This document shows positions 13,029 through 24,500 of a stretch of 36,744 nt of DNA, in pieces. Made by a program: the position numbers and the translations under genes. Under the pieces are notes generated by a model. That model did not search any database. It was not told where the DNA came from and worked only from the letters and a program-made list of their open reading frames with translations. This DNA comes from Kiritimatiellia bacterium (GTDB lineage Bacteria; Verrucomicrobiota; Kiritimatiellia; UBA8416; JABMPJ01), in the NCBI GenBank assembly GCA_016783675.1, contig JADHWE010000019.1:1-36744 (forward strand). The letters run 5' to 3'. Numbering within the stretch: position 1 is the stretch's first letter; each line of letters opens with the position of its first letter.

Positions 13029-14459
13029 CTAAGCGCGCGTCTTGAGCCAGTTCATGACGCTTTGGGCGGTTTGGAAGCCGTCGTTGATGGCGCGGACCAC
13101 CAGGCTGGCGCCGTGGGTCATGTCGCCGGCGACGAAGATACCGGCGTGACTGGTCTTGTGGTCGCCGTCGCGCTGGATGTTGCCGCGCGGATCGAGCTTG
13201 AGTTCGAGGTCATCAACCAGCTTGTTGGTGGCCGGTCCGACGAAACCCATCGATAACAGAACCAGCTCCGCGCGCAGGAGGAAGTCGGAGCCTTTGACCT
13301 TCTGCGGTACGGGACGACCGCCATCCTTGGGCGTGACCCATTCCACTTCGCAACACTTGAGTTTGCGCACGTCACCGTTCGATCCCTCGAATGATTCGGT
13401 CTGCACCGCCCAGCGGCGGTCACATCCTTCCTTGTGACTGCTGGAATCACGACGACTCGCCGGCCATAGCGGCCATGGCGTCTCGGGCGGGCGGTCCGCC
13501 GAGGGTTCAGGCAGAATCTCAAGCTGGGTGACGCTCGCCGCGCCCTGGCGGTTCGACGTGCCCACGCAGTCCGACCCCGTATCGCCGCCGCCAATCACGA
13601 CGACGTGCTTGTCGCGCGCGCTGATCTCATCGACCTTCACGCCCTCGCCGCTGATGCGCCGGTTCTGTTGCATGAGGAAATCCATCGCAAAATGGATGCC
13701 GTTCAAATCACGACCGGGAATCGGCAAGTCGCGCGCCTTCTCTGCACCGGCGGCCAGTACGACAGCATCGAACCGGTCCAGCAGGTACTTCGATGACAGG
13801 TCGAGGCCGATCTCTACACCGGTTTCAAACGTGATACCCTCGTCTTCCATCAACTTGATGCGTCGCTCGACGATCCACTTCTCGAGCTTGAAGTCGGGAA
13901 TGCCGTAACGCAGCAAGCCGCCGGGGTACTGGTTCTTTTCGAACACGACCACGTTATAGCCGTGACGGTTCAAAACATCGGCAGCCGCAAGTCCGGCCGG
14001 ACCGGAGCCGACGACGGCAATGCGCGCGTCGTACCGGCGGGCCGGAGGCGCCGCCTGCAACAGACCGCGTTCGAACGCGTTCTCGGCGATCGACACTTCG
14101 ATCTGCCGGATGGCGACCGGCTCCTTGTTGATCCCCAGTGTGCACGAGGTCTCGCAGGGGGCCGGACAGATCCGCCCCGTGAACTCGGGGAACGGATTCG
14201 TCAGCAGCAACATGTCGAGCGCGTCCTGCCAGCGCTCCCGGTAGACCAGCTCGTTGAACTCGGGAATGACATTGGCGAGCGGACAACCCGTGCTGCAACA
14301 GAACGGGATACCGCAGTCCATGCACCGCGTGGCCTGTTCAACAAGCTGGTTGCGGCTGAGTTGCTTCTCGACCGCACGATAATCCCTAACGCGCTCCTCC
14401 ACGGGGCGATACCCGGGGTCGCGGCGTTCGATCTCCATAAATCCGCGTTCATTGCCCAT
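13029..14459 (-). CDS. gltD: Glutamate synthase (NADPH) small subunit
   Basis: Passes electrons from NADPH to the large subunit for reductive transfer of the glutamine amide to 2-oxoglutarate. N-terminal cysteine clusters for [4Fe-4S] centres are visible (RCMDCGIPFCCSTGCP near residue 46, then CPAPCETSC). FAD binds at GSGPAGLAAADVL and NADPH at GGGDTGSDCVGTS. With 476 aa it is full length. ATG 14459 overlaps the gltB stop as TGATG; GTG 14462 is an alternative. It is the last gene of the glnN-gltB-gltD unit and ends 20 bp from the island att site, with no clear terminator between. Confidence 0.96.
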   Translation of the reverse strand: MGNERGFMEIERRDPGYRPVEERVRDYRAVEKQLSRNQLVEQATRCMDCGIPFCCSTGCPLANVIPEFNELVYRERWQDALDMLLLTNPFPEFTGRICPAPCETSCTLGINKEPVAIRQIEVSIAENAFERGLLQAAPPARRYDARIAVVGSGPAGLAAADVLNRHGYNVVVFEKNQYPGGLLRYGIPDFKLEKWIVERRIKLMEDEGITFETGVEIGLDLSSKYLLDRFDAVVLAAGAEKARDLPIPGRDLNGIHFAMDFLMQQNRRISGEGVKVDEISARDKHVVVIGGGDTGSDCVGTSNRQGAASVTQLEILPEPSADRPPETPWPLWPASRRDSSSHKEGCDRRWAVQTESFEGSNGDVRKLKCCEVEWVTPKDGGRPVPQKVKGSDFLLRAELVLLSMGFVGPATNKLVDDLELKLDPRGNIQRDGDHKTSHAGIFVAGDMTHGASLVVRAINDGFQTAQSVMNWLKTRA

Positions 14460-17400
14460 CACATGAATACCTTTTCTTCGCGTTCGGTGGCTTCATCGTC
14501 CTGGCTCATCTGACCCAGCACGCGCCGGTACTCCATCGGGAAGACCTTTACGAACTGGCGCTTGTAGTGATCCCAATCGTCGAGCAGCTTCTTGCCCAGC
14601 GTGCTGCCGGTATAAGCCACGTGGTTCTCGATCATGCCTTTCAGCTCGTTCTGGTCCTCATCGGAGTCAGCCCGTTCCAGGTCGATCATTTCGAGGTTGC
14701 AGTTGTTGTCGAACATGCCGTCTTCATCCAGCACGTAGGCGAGGCCGCCACTCATGCCGGCGCCGAAGTTGACGCCGGTGGGCCCGAGGATCACAACCCG
14801 GCCGCCGGTCATGTATTCGCAGCCGTGGTCCCCCACCCCCTCGACAACAGCGTTGGCGCCGCTGTTGCGGATGGCAAAGCGCTCACCGGCCTGGCCGTTG
14901 ATGTAGACCTCACCATCCGTGGCCCCGTAGAGCAGCACGTTGCCGGCGATGATGTTCTCGGAGGGTTCGAAGCCGCGGTCCGCCGATGGCTTCACAATGA
15001 TCCGTGCGCCTGAGAGCCCCTTGCCGAGGTAATCGTTGGCCTCGCCCTCAAGGATCATGGTCATGCCCTTGCCGCAGAAGGCCCCGAAGCTCTGACCGGC
15101 CGCGCCCTTGAATTCGAGCGTGATCGTGTCGTCCGGCAATCCGGCGTCGCCATAGCGCTTGGCGACCTTGCCGGAGATAATTGTGCCAACGGTGCGGTTG
15201 ACGTTCCGGATCGGCAGCTTCACGTGAACCGGCATCTTGTCTTCCAGCGCGCCCTTCAGCCGTGGCAACAGCTCCATGTCCAGCGCACCGTCGACACCGT
15301 GATCCTGCTCCATCGTGCAGAGCATCTCGCGACGTTCGGCCTCGGGTTGGTGCAGGATGCGCGAGTAGTCGATCCCGCGTGCTTTCCAGAAATCAACGGC
15401 GTGGTTCATCTCCAGGCAATCGGACCGCCCGATCATTTCATCAATGGTCCGGAAGCCCAACTCCGCCATGATTTCGCGCGCGGATTCGGCCAGCATGCGC
15501 ATGTAGGTCACCACGTGCTCGGGCTTGCCGGTGTAGAGCTTGCGCAGTTCCGGATCCTGGGTGGCGACGCCAACCGGACAGGTATTGCTGTGGCACTTGC
15601 GCATCATGATGCAGCCACACACCACCAGCGAGCTGGTCGCGAAACCGTATTCCTCGGCGCCAAGCATGGCGGCAATGACAATGTCGCGTCCGGTACGCAT
15701 CTGGCCGTCGGTCTGCAGCCGCACGCGGCTGCGGAGTCCGTTCAGCACCAGCGTCTGCTGGGTCTCGGCCAGCCCGAGTTCCCACGGCATCCCGGCATGC
15801 TTGATGGACGAAAGCGGCGACGCGCCCGTACCACCGTCGTAGCCGCTGATCAGGATCATGTCGGCATGCGCCTTGGCCACACCGGCCGCGATCGTGCCGA
15901 CGCCGACCTCGGAGACCAGCTTCACCGACACGCGCGCATCGAGGTTGCTGCATTTCAGGTCGTAGATGAGCTGCGCGATATCCTCGATCGAGTAGATGTC
16001 ATGATGCGGCGGCGGGGAGATGAGCGTTACGCCGGGGGTCGAGTGACGCACCCGTGCAATCTCCTCGTTAACCTTGTGACCGGGGAGCTGACCACCCTCG
16101 CCGGGCTTGGCCCCCTGCGCAATCTTGATCTGCAGCTCCTCGCCGCTGGCGAGATAGCCCGAGGTGACGCCGAACCGGCCGCTGGCGACCTGCTTGATCG
16201 CACTGCACCGGTTGTCCCCGTTGGGCAACGGCTCGAAACGCGCGGGATCTTCGCCACCTTCGCCGCTGTTGCTCTTGCCGCCGATGCGGTTCATGGCGAT
16301 GGCGAGCGTTTCGTGCGCTTCGCGGCTGATCGAGCCAAATGACATGGCGCCGGTCACGAAACGTTTCATAATCTCGGAGGCAGGCTCCACTTCTTCGAGT
16401 GGGATCGCGTTGCCCGTCTTGAATTTCAGCAAGCCGCGCAATGTGATCTGCGCCTTTTCCTGGTCGTTGATCAGGCGTGAATACTCTTTGAAGTATTCGA
16501 AGTTCTCTTCACGCGTCGCCCGCTGCAAGAGCGAGATGGCATCCGGCGACCACAGATGGCGCTCACCCCCGTTGCGGAACTTGTACATCCCACCGGCGGG
16601 CAGCAGCTTGTTGTCATAGATCTCCGAGGAAAACGCCGATGTGTGACGGGCGTTGGCTTCCTGCGCGATCTCGTCGAGCCCAATACCCTCGATCCGTGAC
16701 GCTGTCCCCGGGAAGTACTTGTCCACAACCTGGGAGTTGAGTCCGACGGCTTCGAACACCTGGGCACTGCGGTAGCTGCGCAGTGTCGAGATGCCCATCT
16801 TCGACATAATCTTGAGCAGCCCCGTGCAGATCGCGTTGACATAGTTCTCCATCGCCTTCGGAACCGAGACCGGTTTCTCCAGCTCGTTCTGCAACGCCAT
16901 ATCCGCGACGATTTCGAGCGCCAGGTAAGGATTGATCGCTGATGCGCCATAGCCCAGCAGGACGGCCATATGCATGACCTCGCGGGCCTCGCCGGTTTCG
17001 AGGATAAGACTCGTACTGGTGCGGGCACCCACCTTGATCAGGTGCTGGTTGACGGCCGATACGGCGAGCAGGGCCGGGATCGGCGTCATGTCCTCCGGCA
17101 GATCGCGGTCACTCAGCACAACAAAGCGAACCCCATTATGGAGAATCGCTTTCTCGGCCCGGTCACAGATCAGCACGAGCTCCGCTTGGAGGTCACCGCC
17201 ATTCCCGCCAGCGCGAAAAGCCATCGGTATGGTCAGCGTTTCGAAGTCGGGGATATTGAGCGACCGGATCCGAGCCAGGTCCTCGTTGGAGATGATCGGG
17301 TGGCGCAGCTTTACCAGTCGCGCGTGCCGCGGCGTCTCCGTGAGGATCTGGTCAGTGGTGCCCATGAATGTCGTGAGCGACATCACCAACTCTTCGCGGA

Positions 17401-19024
17401 TGGAATCGATCGCCGGATTCGTGATCTGGGCGAACATCTGCTTAAAGTACCAGTAGAGAAGCTGCGGCTTCTCAGACAGCACGGCCAGCGGCTGATCGGA
17501 ACCCATGGAGCCGACCGGCTCCTTGCCCTTGTCCGCCATGGGTCCGATGATGACGTTACGGTCCTCGCGGGTGTAACCGAAGCGGCGTTCGCGCTGCAGT
17601 AGAGTCTCGCGGTCCGGCTCGATCGCGTTCATGGCGTTGAAGAACCCGTGAATCAGGATGTGGTTTTCCTCGACCCAGCGCCGGTATGGCTGCCGGCGTG
17701 CGAGCTGGGTCTTGATCTCGGCGTCCTTCATGATCTGGCCGCGCTCGAGATCGATCAGCAGCATCCGTCCCGGTCTCAGCGCGCCACGTTCCCTGATCTC
17801 GGACGCCGGAATGTCGAGCACACCCGCCTCGGAGGCGAAAACGATGAATCCATCCTTGGTCAGCGTATAGCGGGCCGGTCGCAGGCCGTTACGGTCGAGC
17901 AGGGCGCCGACGAAGCGTCCATCTGTGAAGGCCAGCGCCGCGGGTCCATCCCACGGCTCCATGATCCCGGCATGATACTCGAAGAAGCCGCGCAGGTTCG
18001 GTCCCATGGGGTACTTGACGCCCCACGCCTGCGGCACGAGCATGAGCATCGAGTGATCGATCGTGCGGCCGGCGCGTGCGAGCAGCTCCAGGGCATTGTC
18101 CAGGGCAGCGGAATCGCTGCCGCCGGGCTGGACCACGGGGATCAGCTTCTTGACGTCGTCGCCAAACGCCTCGGACGTCATGTTGCGTTCCCGCGAGCGC
18201 ATGCCGTTCAGGTTGCCGCGCAGCGTGTTGATCTCACCGTTGTGTGCCAGGGTCCGGAACGGCTGCGCGAGCGGCCACGACGGAAACGTGTTTGTGCTGT
18301 AGCGCTGGTGGACAACCGCCACGGCCGATTCCAGGTCTCTATCGCCCAGATCCAGGAAATAGCCCGGCACCTGGGTGGCCATCATCAGGCCCTTGTAGAC
18401 GATGGTCCGGCATGAGAAACTCGGCACATAGAACATGGTCTCGTCGGGATGGGTTGCCTCGATGCACTTTTCGATAACGCGGCGGACCACGTAGAGTTTC
18501 CGTTCGAGGGCTTCACCGGAGAGCGTTTCGCTCCCCACAAAGCACTGCATCACCGACGGCTCTTCCTGGCGGGCCTGTTCGCCCAGCACGCTGCTGTCGA
18601 CCGGTACCTCGCGCCAGGCGAGAAAGCTGAGTCCCTCTTCTTCCGTAACCGCCTCGACCACGCGGCAGCAGGCGACGCGCGCCTTGTCCTCGCGCGGCAT
18701 AAAGAACATCCCCACCCCGTAGGATCCCGCGGGAGGCAACTCTTCCATCAGTTCGGGCGCGATGCGCCGGAAGAACTTGTCGGGAACCTGGAAGAGCAGG
18801 CCAGCGCCGTCACCCGTGTTGGTGTCGGCCCCAGTGGCCCCGCGATGCAGGAGATTCTTGAGCACCTCGATACCACGCTCGACAATCGCGTGCGAAGGTT
18901 CGCCGCTGACATTTGCCAGGAAACCTACACCACAGGCATCGTGCTCATACTCCGGGGAGTAGAGCCCCTGGGGGTCCGCAAATCGTCCCCACCGCTGGTG
19001 TACCTGGCCACTTTCCTCATCCAT
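14459..19024 (-). CDS. gltB: Glutamate synthase large subunit
   Basis: Hydrolyses glutamine and aminates 2-oxoglutarate to glutamate. The 1,521-aa protein has the usual order: an N-terminal class II amidotransferase with nucleophile C31 (ACGVGF, exposed after propeptide removal), a central linker domain, an FMN-binding synthase domain ([11 protein letters not shown]...[22 protein letters not shown]), the 3Fe-4S cysteines in [12 protein letters not shown], and a C-terminal GXGXG beta-helix. It follows glnN after 94 bp containing a large hairpin and overlaps gltD, so the three probably share the sigma-54 promoter. Confidence 0.97.
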   Translation of the reverse strand: MDEESGQVHQRWGRFADPQGLYSPEYEHDACGVGFLANVSGEPSHAIVERGIEVLKNLLHRGATGADTNTGDGAGLLFQVPDKFFRRIAPELMEELPPAGSYGVGMFFMPREDKARVACCRVVEAVTEEEGLSFLAWREVPVDSSVLGEQARQEEPSVMQCFVGSETLSGEALERKLYVVRRVIEKCIEATHPDETMFYVPSFSCRTIVYKGLMMATQVPGYFLDLGDRDLESAVAVVHQRYSTNTFPSWPLAQPFRTLAHNGEINTLRGNLNGMRSRERNMTSEAFGDDVKKLIPVVQPGGSDSAALDNALELLARAGRTIDHSMLMLVPQAWGVKYPMGPNLRGFFEYHAGIMEPWDGPAALAFTDGRFVGALLDRNGLRPARYTLTKDGFIVFASEAGVLDIPASEIRERGALRPGRMLLIDLERGQIMKDAEIKTQLARRQPYRRWVEENHILIHGFFNAMNAIEPDRETLLQRERRFGYTREDRNVIIGPMADKGKEPVGSMGSDQPLAVLSEKPQLLYWYFKQMFAQITNPAIDSIREELVMSLTTFMGTTDQILTETPRHARLVKLRHPIISNEDLARIRSLNIPDFETLTIPMAFRAGGNGGDLQAELVLICDRAEKAILHNGVRFVVLSDRDLPEDMTPIPALLAVSAVNQHLIKVGARTSTSLILETGEAREVMHMAVLLGYGASAINPYLALEIVADMALQNELEKPVSVPKAMENYVNAICTGLLKIMSKMGISTLRSYRSAQVFEAVGLNSQVVDKYFPGTASRIEGIGLDEIAQEANARHTSAFSSEIYDNKLLPAGGMYKFRNGGERHLWSPDAISLLQRATREENFEYFKEYSRLINDQEKAQITLRGLLKFKTGNAIPLEEVEPASEIMKRFVTGAMSFGSISREAHETLAIAMNRIGGKSNSGEGGEDPARFEPLPNGDNRCSAIKQVASGRFGVTSGYLASGEELQIKIAQGAKPGEGGQLPGHKVNEEIARVRHSTPGVTLISPPPHHDIYSIEDIAQLIYDLKCSNLDARVSVKLVSEVGVGTIAAGVAKAHADMILISGYDGGTGASPLSSIKHAGMPWELGLAETQQTLVLNGLRSRVRLQTDGQMRTGRDIVIAAMLGAEEYGFATSSLVVCGCIMMRKCHSNTCPVGVATQDPELRKLYTGKPEHVVTYMRMLAESAREIMAELGFRTIDEMIGRSDCLEMNHAVDFWKARGIDYSRILHQPEAERREMLCTMEQDHGVDGALDMELLPRLKGALEDKMPVHVKLPIRNVNRTVGTIISGKVAKRYGDAGLPDDTITLEFKGAAGQSFGAFCGKGMTMILEGEANDYLGKGLSGARIIVKPSADRGFEPSENIIAGNVLLYGATDGEVYINGQAGERFAIRNSGANAVVEGVGDHGCEYMTGGRVVILGPTGVNFGAGMSGGLAYVLDEDGMFDNNCNLEMIDLERADSDEDQNELKGMIENHVAYTGSTLGKKLLDDWDHYKRQFVKVFPMEYRRVLGQMSQDDEATEREEKVFM

Positions 19025-19055
19025 TTTTCCAGACCCCCGCCTGATGTTTCGACAG

Positions 19056-19090
19056 TAGGACCCGCCGCCCTTCTCGGGCGGCGGGTCCTA
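19056..19090 (-). other. 15-bp perfect stem-loop between glnN and gltB
   Basis: Arms 19056-19070 and 19076-19090 are perfectly complementary around the loop TTCTC. No T run follows in either direction, so it is not a classical terminator. It may slow polymerase, stabilise the glnN message or set the glnN:gltB ratio. Confidence 0.7.
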
Positions 19091-19118
19091 CGCGGCTCTC
19101 AATCAACTCGTCCGGCTT

Positions 19119-21176
19119 CTACTGAAGCACAAACAGCATATCCGCGTAGGAAGGCAACGGCCATGCGTCGTACGGCAGCAAGCCTTCCAGTTCATCCGCT
19201 GCCGCGCGCAGATCGCCCATCACGGCGATCGCCTTGGCCGCGTCGTCTTCAACCGTCTCGAGTTCTGCAATGCTCTTGCAGAGCTTGTCGGTCTCGGCAC
19301 ATACGGCCGCCAGCGTGCTCGTAGCCGCATCGGCGGATATGCCGGCCGCGGCGACCTTCTCAACCGTCTCGGCAAGCTCGGCCTGGTAGCCGAGGGCCGC
19401 CGGGGCGATCATCGTCTTGGCCATCGTCAGCGCACAGCTTGCCTCGATCCCAATCATCGTTTCGTAGGTCTCATGATAGACCTCGTAGCGCGACTCGAGC
19501 TCACGTCCGGTCAACACGCCGTGCTTCTCGAACAACGCGATGGCCTTCTCACTTTTCATCACCTTCAGGGCTTCCGGCGTCGTGCGCAGGTTCGGCAGAC
19601 CGCGCTTCTCGGCTTCGGCATGCCATTCCGCGGTGTAGTTGTCGCCGTTGAAGAGGACACGCTTATGCGTCTTGATGATGTCCGCCAGCACATCCTGCAG
19701 GGCGTCGTTGAAATCACCCTCGGCGGCCTCGAGCTTGGTGCAGATGAAGTCGAGCGCATCGGCCACGATCGTGTTCATCACGATGTTGGCGCCGGCGCAG
19801 CTCTGACTCGATCCGACGGCGCGGAACTCGAACTTGTTGCCCGTGAAGGCAAACGGCGAGGTCCGGTTGCGGTCGGTCGCGTCACGCGGCAGATCCGGCA
19901 GATGGCTGACGCCGATTTCGATCTTGCCGCCATCCTTGGAGCTGTTCGCACCACCGGCTTCGATCTGCTCGATCACATCGGCGAGCTGCTCGCCCAGGAA
20001 GATCGAAATGATCGCCGGCGGGGCCTCGTTGGCGCCCAGGCGGTGATCGTTGCCCGCGCCCTGTACGGACGAACGCAGCAGGTCGGCGTGCTCATCCACA
20101 GCCTTGATCAGCGTGCAGATCATTGTCATGAACTTGGCGTTCTCGTGCGGGTTGTCACCCGGGGTCAGCCAGTTCTTGCCATCCGGTCCGGCGACGGCCC
20201 AGTTGTTGTGCTTACCTGACCCGTTTACGCCCGCGAAAGGCTTCTCATGGAGCAGACAGGCCAACCCGTGGCGGTCGGCTACGTCACGCAAGATCTCCAT
20301 GGTGATCATGTTGTGGTCCACCGCCAGGTTCAGCTCTTCGAACATCGGTGCCAACTCGAACTGCGCCGGGGAGACCTCGTTGTGACGGGTACGGGCCGGA
20401 ACGCCCAGGCGCCACAGCTCGGAATCCACGTCGGTCATATACTCCATGACACGGCGTTTGATGGCGCCGAAGTAATGGTCGTCCATCTGCTGATGCTTGG
20501 CCGGTTCGCGCCCGAACAGGGTGCGGCCGGTCTGGATCAGGTCCAGGCGATCCAGGTAGAAATCCTTATCGATCAGGAAATACTCCTGCTCAGAACCCAA
20601 CGTCGCATAAGCGCGGCCGTCGCCCTTGATCCCGAACAGCTTGCCCAGGCGGCACACCTGCTTGGAGAGCGTAGCCATCGAACGGAGCAGTGGCGTCTTC
20701 TTGTCGAGCGCCTCACCGTGGTAACCGCAGAAGATGGTCGGGATGCAGAGCGTGGCTCCGTTATCCGTCTCCTTAATAAAGGCAGGACTGCTGGGGTCCC
20801 ATCCCGTGTAGCCGCGCGCCTCGAACGTGGCACGCAGACCGCCGGAAGGGAAGCTGGACGCATCCGGCTCGCCCTGGGTCAGTTCTTTGCCGGAGAACTG
20901 CAACATCGCCCCACCCTCATGGTCCGGGGTGACAAAGGAATCGTGCTTCTCGGCGGTTGCGCCGGTCAGCGGCTGGAACCAGTGCGTGTAATGGGTGGCA
21001 CCCTTTTCCAGCGCCCAGGTTTTCATGGCGTCAGCCACTTCGTCCGCGATTGACGGATCCAGCGTTGCGCCCTGACAGATGGTCTTCGTCAGCGACTCGT
21101 AAGCCGTCTCCGACAGGTAGCTCCGCATCGTCTTGATGCTGAAAACATTCTCACCATAGAAGTCTAATACACTCAT
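19119..21176 (-). CDS. glnN: Glutamine synthetase type III
   Basis: Makes glutamine from glutamate, ammonia and ATP. Class III features are present: about 685 aa, the FYGENVFS start, [52 protein letters not shown] after [15 protein letters not shown] and the C-terminal catalytic-fold extension. ATG 21176 is chosen because AAGGAG lies 9 nt upstream; the frame continues upstream only through the promoter. Transcription from the sigma-54 site at 21277-21292 would make it nitrogen-regulated. gltB and gltD lie downstream, completing a GS-GOGAT cycle. Sometimes also called glnA. Confidence 0.95.
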   Translation of the reverse strand: MSVLDFYGENVFSIKTMRSYLSETAYESLTKTICQGATLDPSIADEVADAMKTWALEKGATHYTHWFQPLTGATAEKHDSFVTPDHEGGAMLQFSGKELTQGEPDASSFPSGGLRATFEARGYTGWDPSSPAFIKETDNGATLCIPTIFCGYHGEALDKKTPLLRSMATLSKQVCRLGKLFGIKGDGRAYATLGSEQEYFLIDKDFYLDRLDLIQTGRTLFGREPAKHQQMDDHYFGAIKRRVMEYMTDVDSELWRLGVPARTRHNEVSPAQFELAPMFEELNLAVDHNMITMEILRDVADRHGLACLLHEKPFAGVNGSGKHNNWAVAGPDGKNWLTPGDNPHENAKFMTMICTLIKAVDEHADLLRSSVQGAGNDHRLGANEAPPAIISIFLGEQLADVIEQIEAGGANSSKDGGKIEIGVSHLPDLPRDATDRNRTSPFAFTGNKFEFRAVGSSQSCAGANIVMNTIVADALDFICTKLEAAEGDFNDALQDVLADIIKTHKRVLFNGDNYTAEWHAEAEKRGLPNLRTTPEALKVMKSEKAIALFEKHGVLTGRELESRYEVYHETYETMIGIEASCALTMAKTMIAPAALGYQAELAETVEKVAAAGISADAATSTLAAVCAETDKLCKSIAELETVEDDAAKAIAVMGDLRAAADELEGLLPYDAWPLPSYADMLFVLQ

Positions 21177-21276
21177 CTTACCCATCTCCTTGTCTTGTAG
21201 ATCTGTTCCCCCGCCGTAGTCGCCAGTCAGCCCCTTATGGGCAACAGCAGACACTTCGACTTGCCACAAAACACTC

Positions 21277-21292
21277 GCAATCGCCGTGCCAA
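21277..21292 (-). promoter_or_regulatory. Sigma-54 promoter of glnN
   Basis: On the minus strand the sequence reads TTGGCACGGCGATTGC, a full match to the RpoN consensus TGGCACG-N4-TTGC with the -24 GG and -12 GC in place. It predicts a transcript start near 21265 and a leader of about 90 nt before the glnN ATG. A perfect 7-bp palindrome at 21446-21462 (GCCGCAC-CGT-GTGCGGC), about 155 bp upstream, could bind an NtrC-type activator, though it is not the textbook NtrC site. Confidence 0.8.
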
Positions 21293-21581
21293 CAAGACGC
21301 ATATGGGTGTAAGCCGCTATAAATTAATCACTTACACTACAAACAACAGACAACGCCTAACAGGACAATGGGACAATATTGTAATACACATGCCGGCGTC
21401 AACGACAAATATGTATTTATTAGGGTCGGTCGGACGCTTGTTAGGGCCGCACCGTGTGCGGCTTCTCTGGGTGCACTGCTCTAGTCGCGGGGAGGCCATT
21501 TCCCATTTCCCAGATTCCGAGACCGACCCCATCTCCAATCGCAACGGATTGTCGAGTGGGAGCGAGTGGCATTGAGAGGAC
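21293..21581. other. Upstream region of glnN with dispersed repeat
   Basis: About 290 bp with no recognised gene. It holds an AT-rich stretch (21310-21425), the palindrome at 21446-21462 and one copy of a 55-bp dispersed repeat at 21476-21530 that recurs at 26888-26942. Confidence 0.55.
21476..21530 (+). repeat. 55-bp dispersed repeat, copy 1
   Basis: Begins CTGCTCTAGTCGCGGGGAGG and ends CCGAGACCGACCCC; the same ends at the same spacing occur at 26888-26942, with a more variable middle. The ending resembles the GGACCGACCCC of the RAYT element end at 8128-8138, so a link to RAYT-mobilised sequences is possible. Confidence 0.7.
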
Positions 21582-24500
21582 CTATGGGTCGGGACTATGC
21601 TCGAAGACGCGGTAGAAACCGTCTTCGGTTGTCGTTGTGTCGTCGTAGGTGTTGAGGCAGGGCTCGGCGGGGATGTTGCTGGCGATGCAGGTGAATCCCG
21701 TGTCGACAAGGTTTGATGTGAAGTGAACAGCGTAGACTCGGTCAGGAATACTCCACCACTTCACCCGCCGCGTGCCTCCGAGGTCTTCCAGGGAGTGCAG
21801 AAGCAGATCGGCGGTCAGCCACTCCTCGGAGAGGAGTTTTTCGGAGGACTTGCCATCGTACAGCGCGTAGGCTGCAATACGGCAACTGCGGGCGACCACG
21901 CTGGCATTGCTCCAGACCGTGTTGAAAGCAACTGTGCCAGAGGCCGCCAGATCGCTGAACTCATGAGTGAAGAGCGCCAGGAGCTCACCGTTGGCATCGA
22001 ACACACGGATAACGAGCGTCCCGCTCAGGGGCCACGCCCCGCTGTTGGCAAACGTCGCCTCAAGCGCAACATCATCCCCCACCACGAAGTTGGTCGGCGC
22101 AACCTGCAGGTCCGTCATCTCTCCGGCAAGTCCGGAGATCTCGATGTCCCGGCTGTCCCGGTCGAGCAGTTCGCCCTGTCCATCTTTCAGAGTCACCTCT
22201 ACCGCGTAGTGACCCGAGGTCGTGGTGCCCGTACCCCACAGGAAGGAGTAGGAGCACATGCTCTGCGCCTGTTCGAGCGTGACAGGATTCACCGTGGCGA
22301 CGGTGCCCTGGTCACCTATGATCTCCGCTTCAAACGTAAGATCGATCGGTTCGGACCCGTTGTTGGCGAAGTAAACCAGGATATCTGCCGTTTCACCCGA
22401 TTCGTAGACATCACGATTCGGGACGATTCGGTTGATGGCGACATCCGAGACGGTGTAGTCGATGCTGAAAGTGAAGTTGCTGTAGAATTGTGAGTCGCCT
22501 GGGCCGATGTCGGTGAAGAACGGGTGCGCACGCACATGCAGACGCGACGTGTCGCCGGGTGTCTTCTCGACCGACCATGTGAAGTCACTGTCGGGCCACC
22601 AGTTTGCCCCTTGGACGACAGACGACTGATCAGACCCGGCACCAGGTATCAGGGCTTCGGCCAGGGGGATATTCAGCGATGGGTACTGCCGCAGCCCGTC
22701 CCGTACCGTCAGGGTCACGTCGTGTACTCGGCTCCCCGCGGGATAGTCCACAAGGACGGAGTAGGTTGGGACAAGTGGTTTGCCGGGTTCGAATACCGGC
22801 GGCTGACCCGGGATACTGACATGGTCCAGTCCATCCTGGTTGGTTACGATGCAGTCCGGAACGGTGAACGCCACCGTATCCAGCGCCCCGGCCAGGTGCA
22901 GCAGCGGGGGTACGCGTGGCTCAGGCGGCGCGTCCAGGAGCCAGCTATAACTGCAGCGCATGCTTGGATCGCCAAAAAGTGAGAAGACCGCACAGTTGTA
23001 GCGATAGGCCTTGTTCTCGTCGCCCTCGCCCATGCCGCCCACAACCTGCTTGGCTCTCATCAGGGCGTGGCCAAGCGACGTCAACTGGTCATACTCCGCA
23101 CAAAAACGTGTGGCTACCTCACGACCGGTGTACCACAGGCCATTCTCGGTTGCGCCGATATAGGCAACGGCGCCGTTTTGCAGCCAGGCCTCGGCGAAGC
23201 TACGACCCGCCGTGTAGCGCGCGGTCTTGCATGATGACGCATAGACCAGCGGACGGTTGTCGCCGGGCACAAATGAGGCGGCGACATGGTTGCCGTGCAT
23301 GATATCCCACCCTCCGGGGCTCCCGTGGCCCGTCAGGAAGATGAAATCCTTGTCTGTCGCATCGGCGAAGAATGCCGCCCGGTCGTACGTCCCACCCTCA
23401 GTGTCACGGCGGGTGATACTGAACCCGGCGTCATCGACTCCAGCCTCCGCTGCGTCAACGTCATCCGCGAACTCAATGTCATCCGATCCCCCGCTCGGGC
23501 CCTCGTCGTAGCCGCTGACCATCAGCGCTTCGCTATCCCTGAAATTGGCCACCCCGTTACGCACGTCGAGGATGGTCTGCAGCGAAGCAGTCATATCCGC
23601 AGCGGTGTCACCGACAATGCGGGCCATTGAGAGCTCGGGAATCCAGCGGCTGCCGGTCGTACTGGCATAGCGCTGATCGGTCAGGCCGATGTACCGCGCG
23701 CCCCCGCACGCGGTCAGAGAATCCGTGAAGGTCGGAACGATGTCGGTTTCTCCCACAACCAGGAGATGTCCGCCGGTATCCCACCCATCGGCGAGCCGGT
23801 CGGCCCATGTTTCGCCCTCATTGATCAACTCGTCGAGGGTCCACCTGTCGCCCGGACTGTCTCCGCCGCAGAAGTTGACTACATCGACGCGTCCATTGTG
23901 GTGACTGCCGGAGTCGGGCCCCACGACAAGAATCTGCGCCTTGCTTCCCCCGTGGAGTGGCGCCACAAGCAGACGGTCGCCCGATTCGAACGGATGGTCG
24001 AACCCATCAACCAGTCCCAGGCCGCTACCTTCCACATACTCGTAGACACGAATCGTATCCTCGGACTCGTCGGCGACAACGATCTCGGCGCCTGCATCTC
24101 CCCACACGTCGCCGACGCCAACGCAATCCCCTGCGCTCAGTGCACACGGGTGCGTTGCGCGTACGGTCACGGCGCCTGCAACACCGTACGGAGCAAACAC
24201 ATCGAGACGATTGGCCCCGTAGCACGCCACGACGATCTGCTCCTCCGGCCCTCCTCCCAGTACCGGGCCCACGGCGATCTGGTCGGCGGCGGAGAAATCG
24301 GTACTGATAGACTTACCGAGTGCACCGGTGCTGTAGTAGACGTCAATGCGGCCGCCATCATCGGCATTGGCCACGATGACTTCGTCGAACGTATCTCCCG
24401 TATCCGCAAGCACGTTGGCCGACGCGAAACCATCGCCGCTGTTGTAGGTGGTTGCGAACCACGTCTGGCCAAAATTCCTGGAACTGGGGACATACTCGTA

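Noticed and set aside
15224-16342. Plus-strand 372-codon ORF
   Set aside because: Antisense to gltB, whose reading frame is certain; a by-product of GC-rich codon use.
19056-19090. Rho-independent terminator between glnN and gltB
   Set aside because: The stem is excellent, but no T run follows on either strand, so only a stem-loop is reported.
21182-21302. Longer N-terminus for glnN beginning at 21302
   Set aside because: The extension is coded by the sigma-54 promoter and leader; the AAGGAG site fixes the start at 21176.
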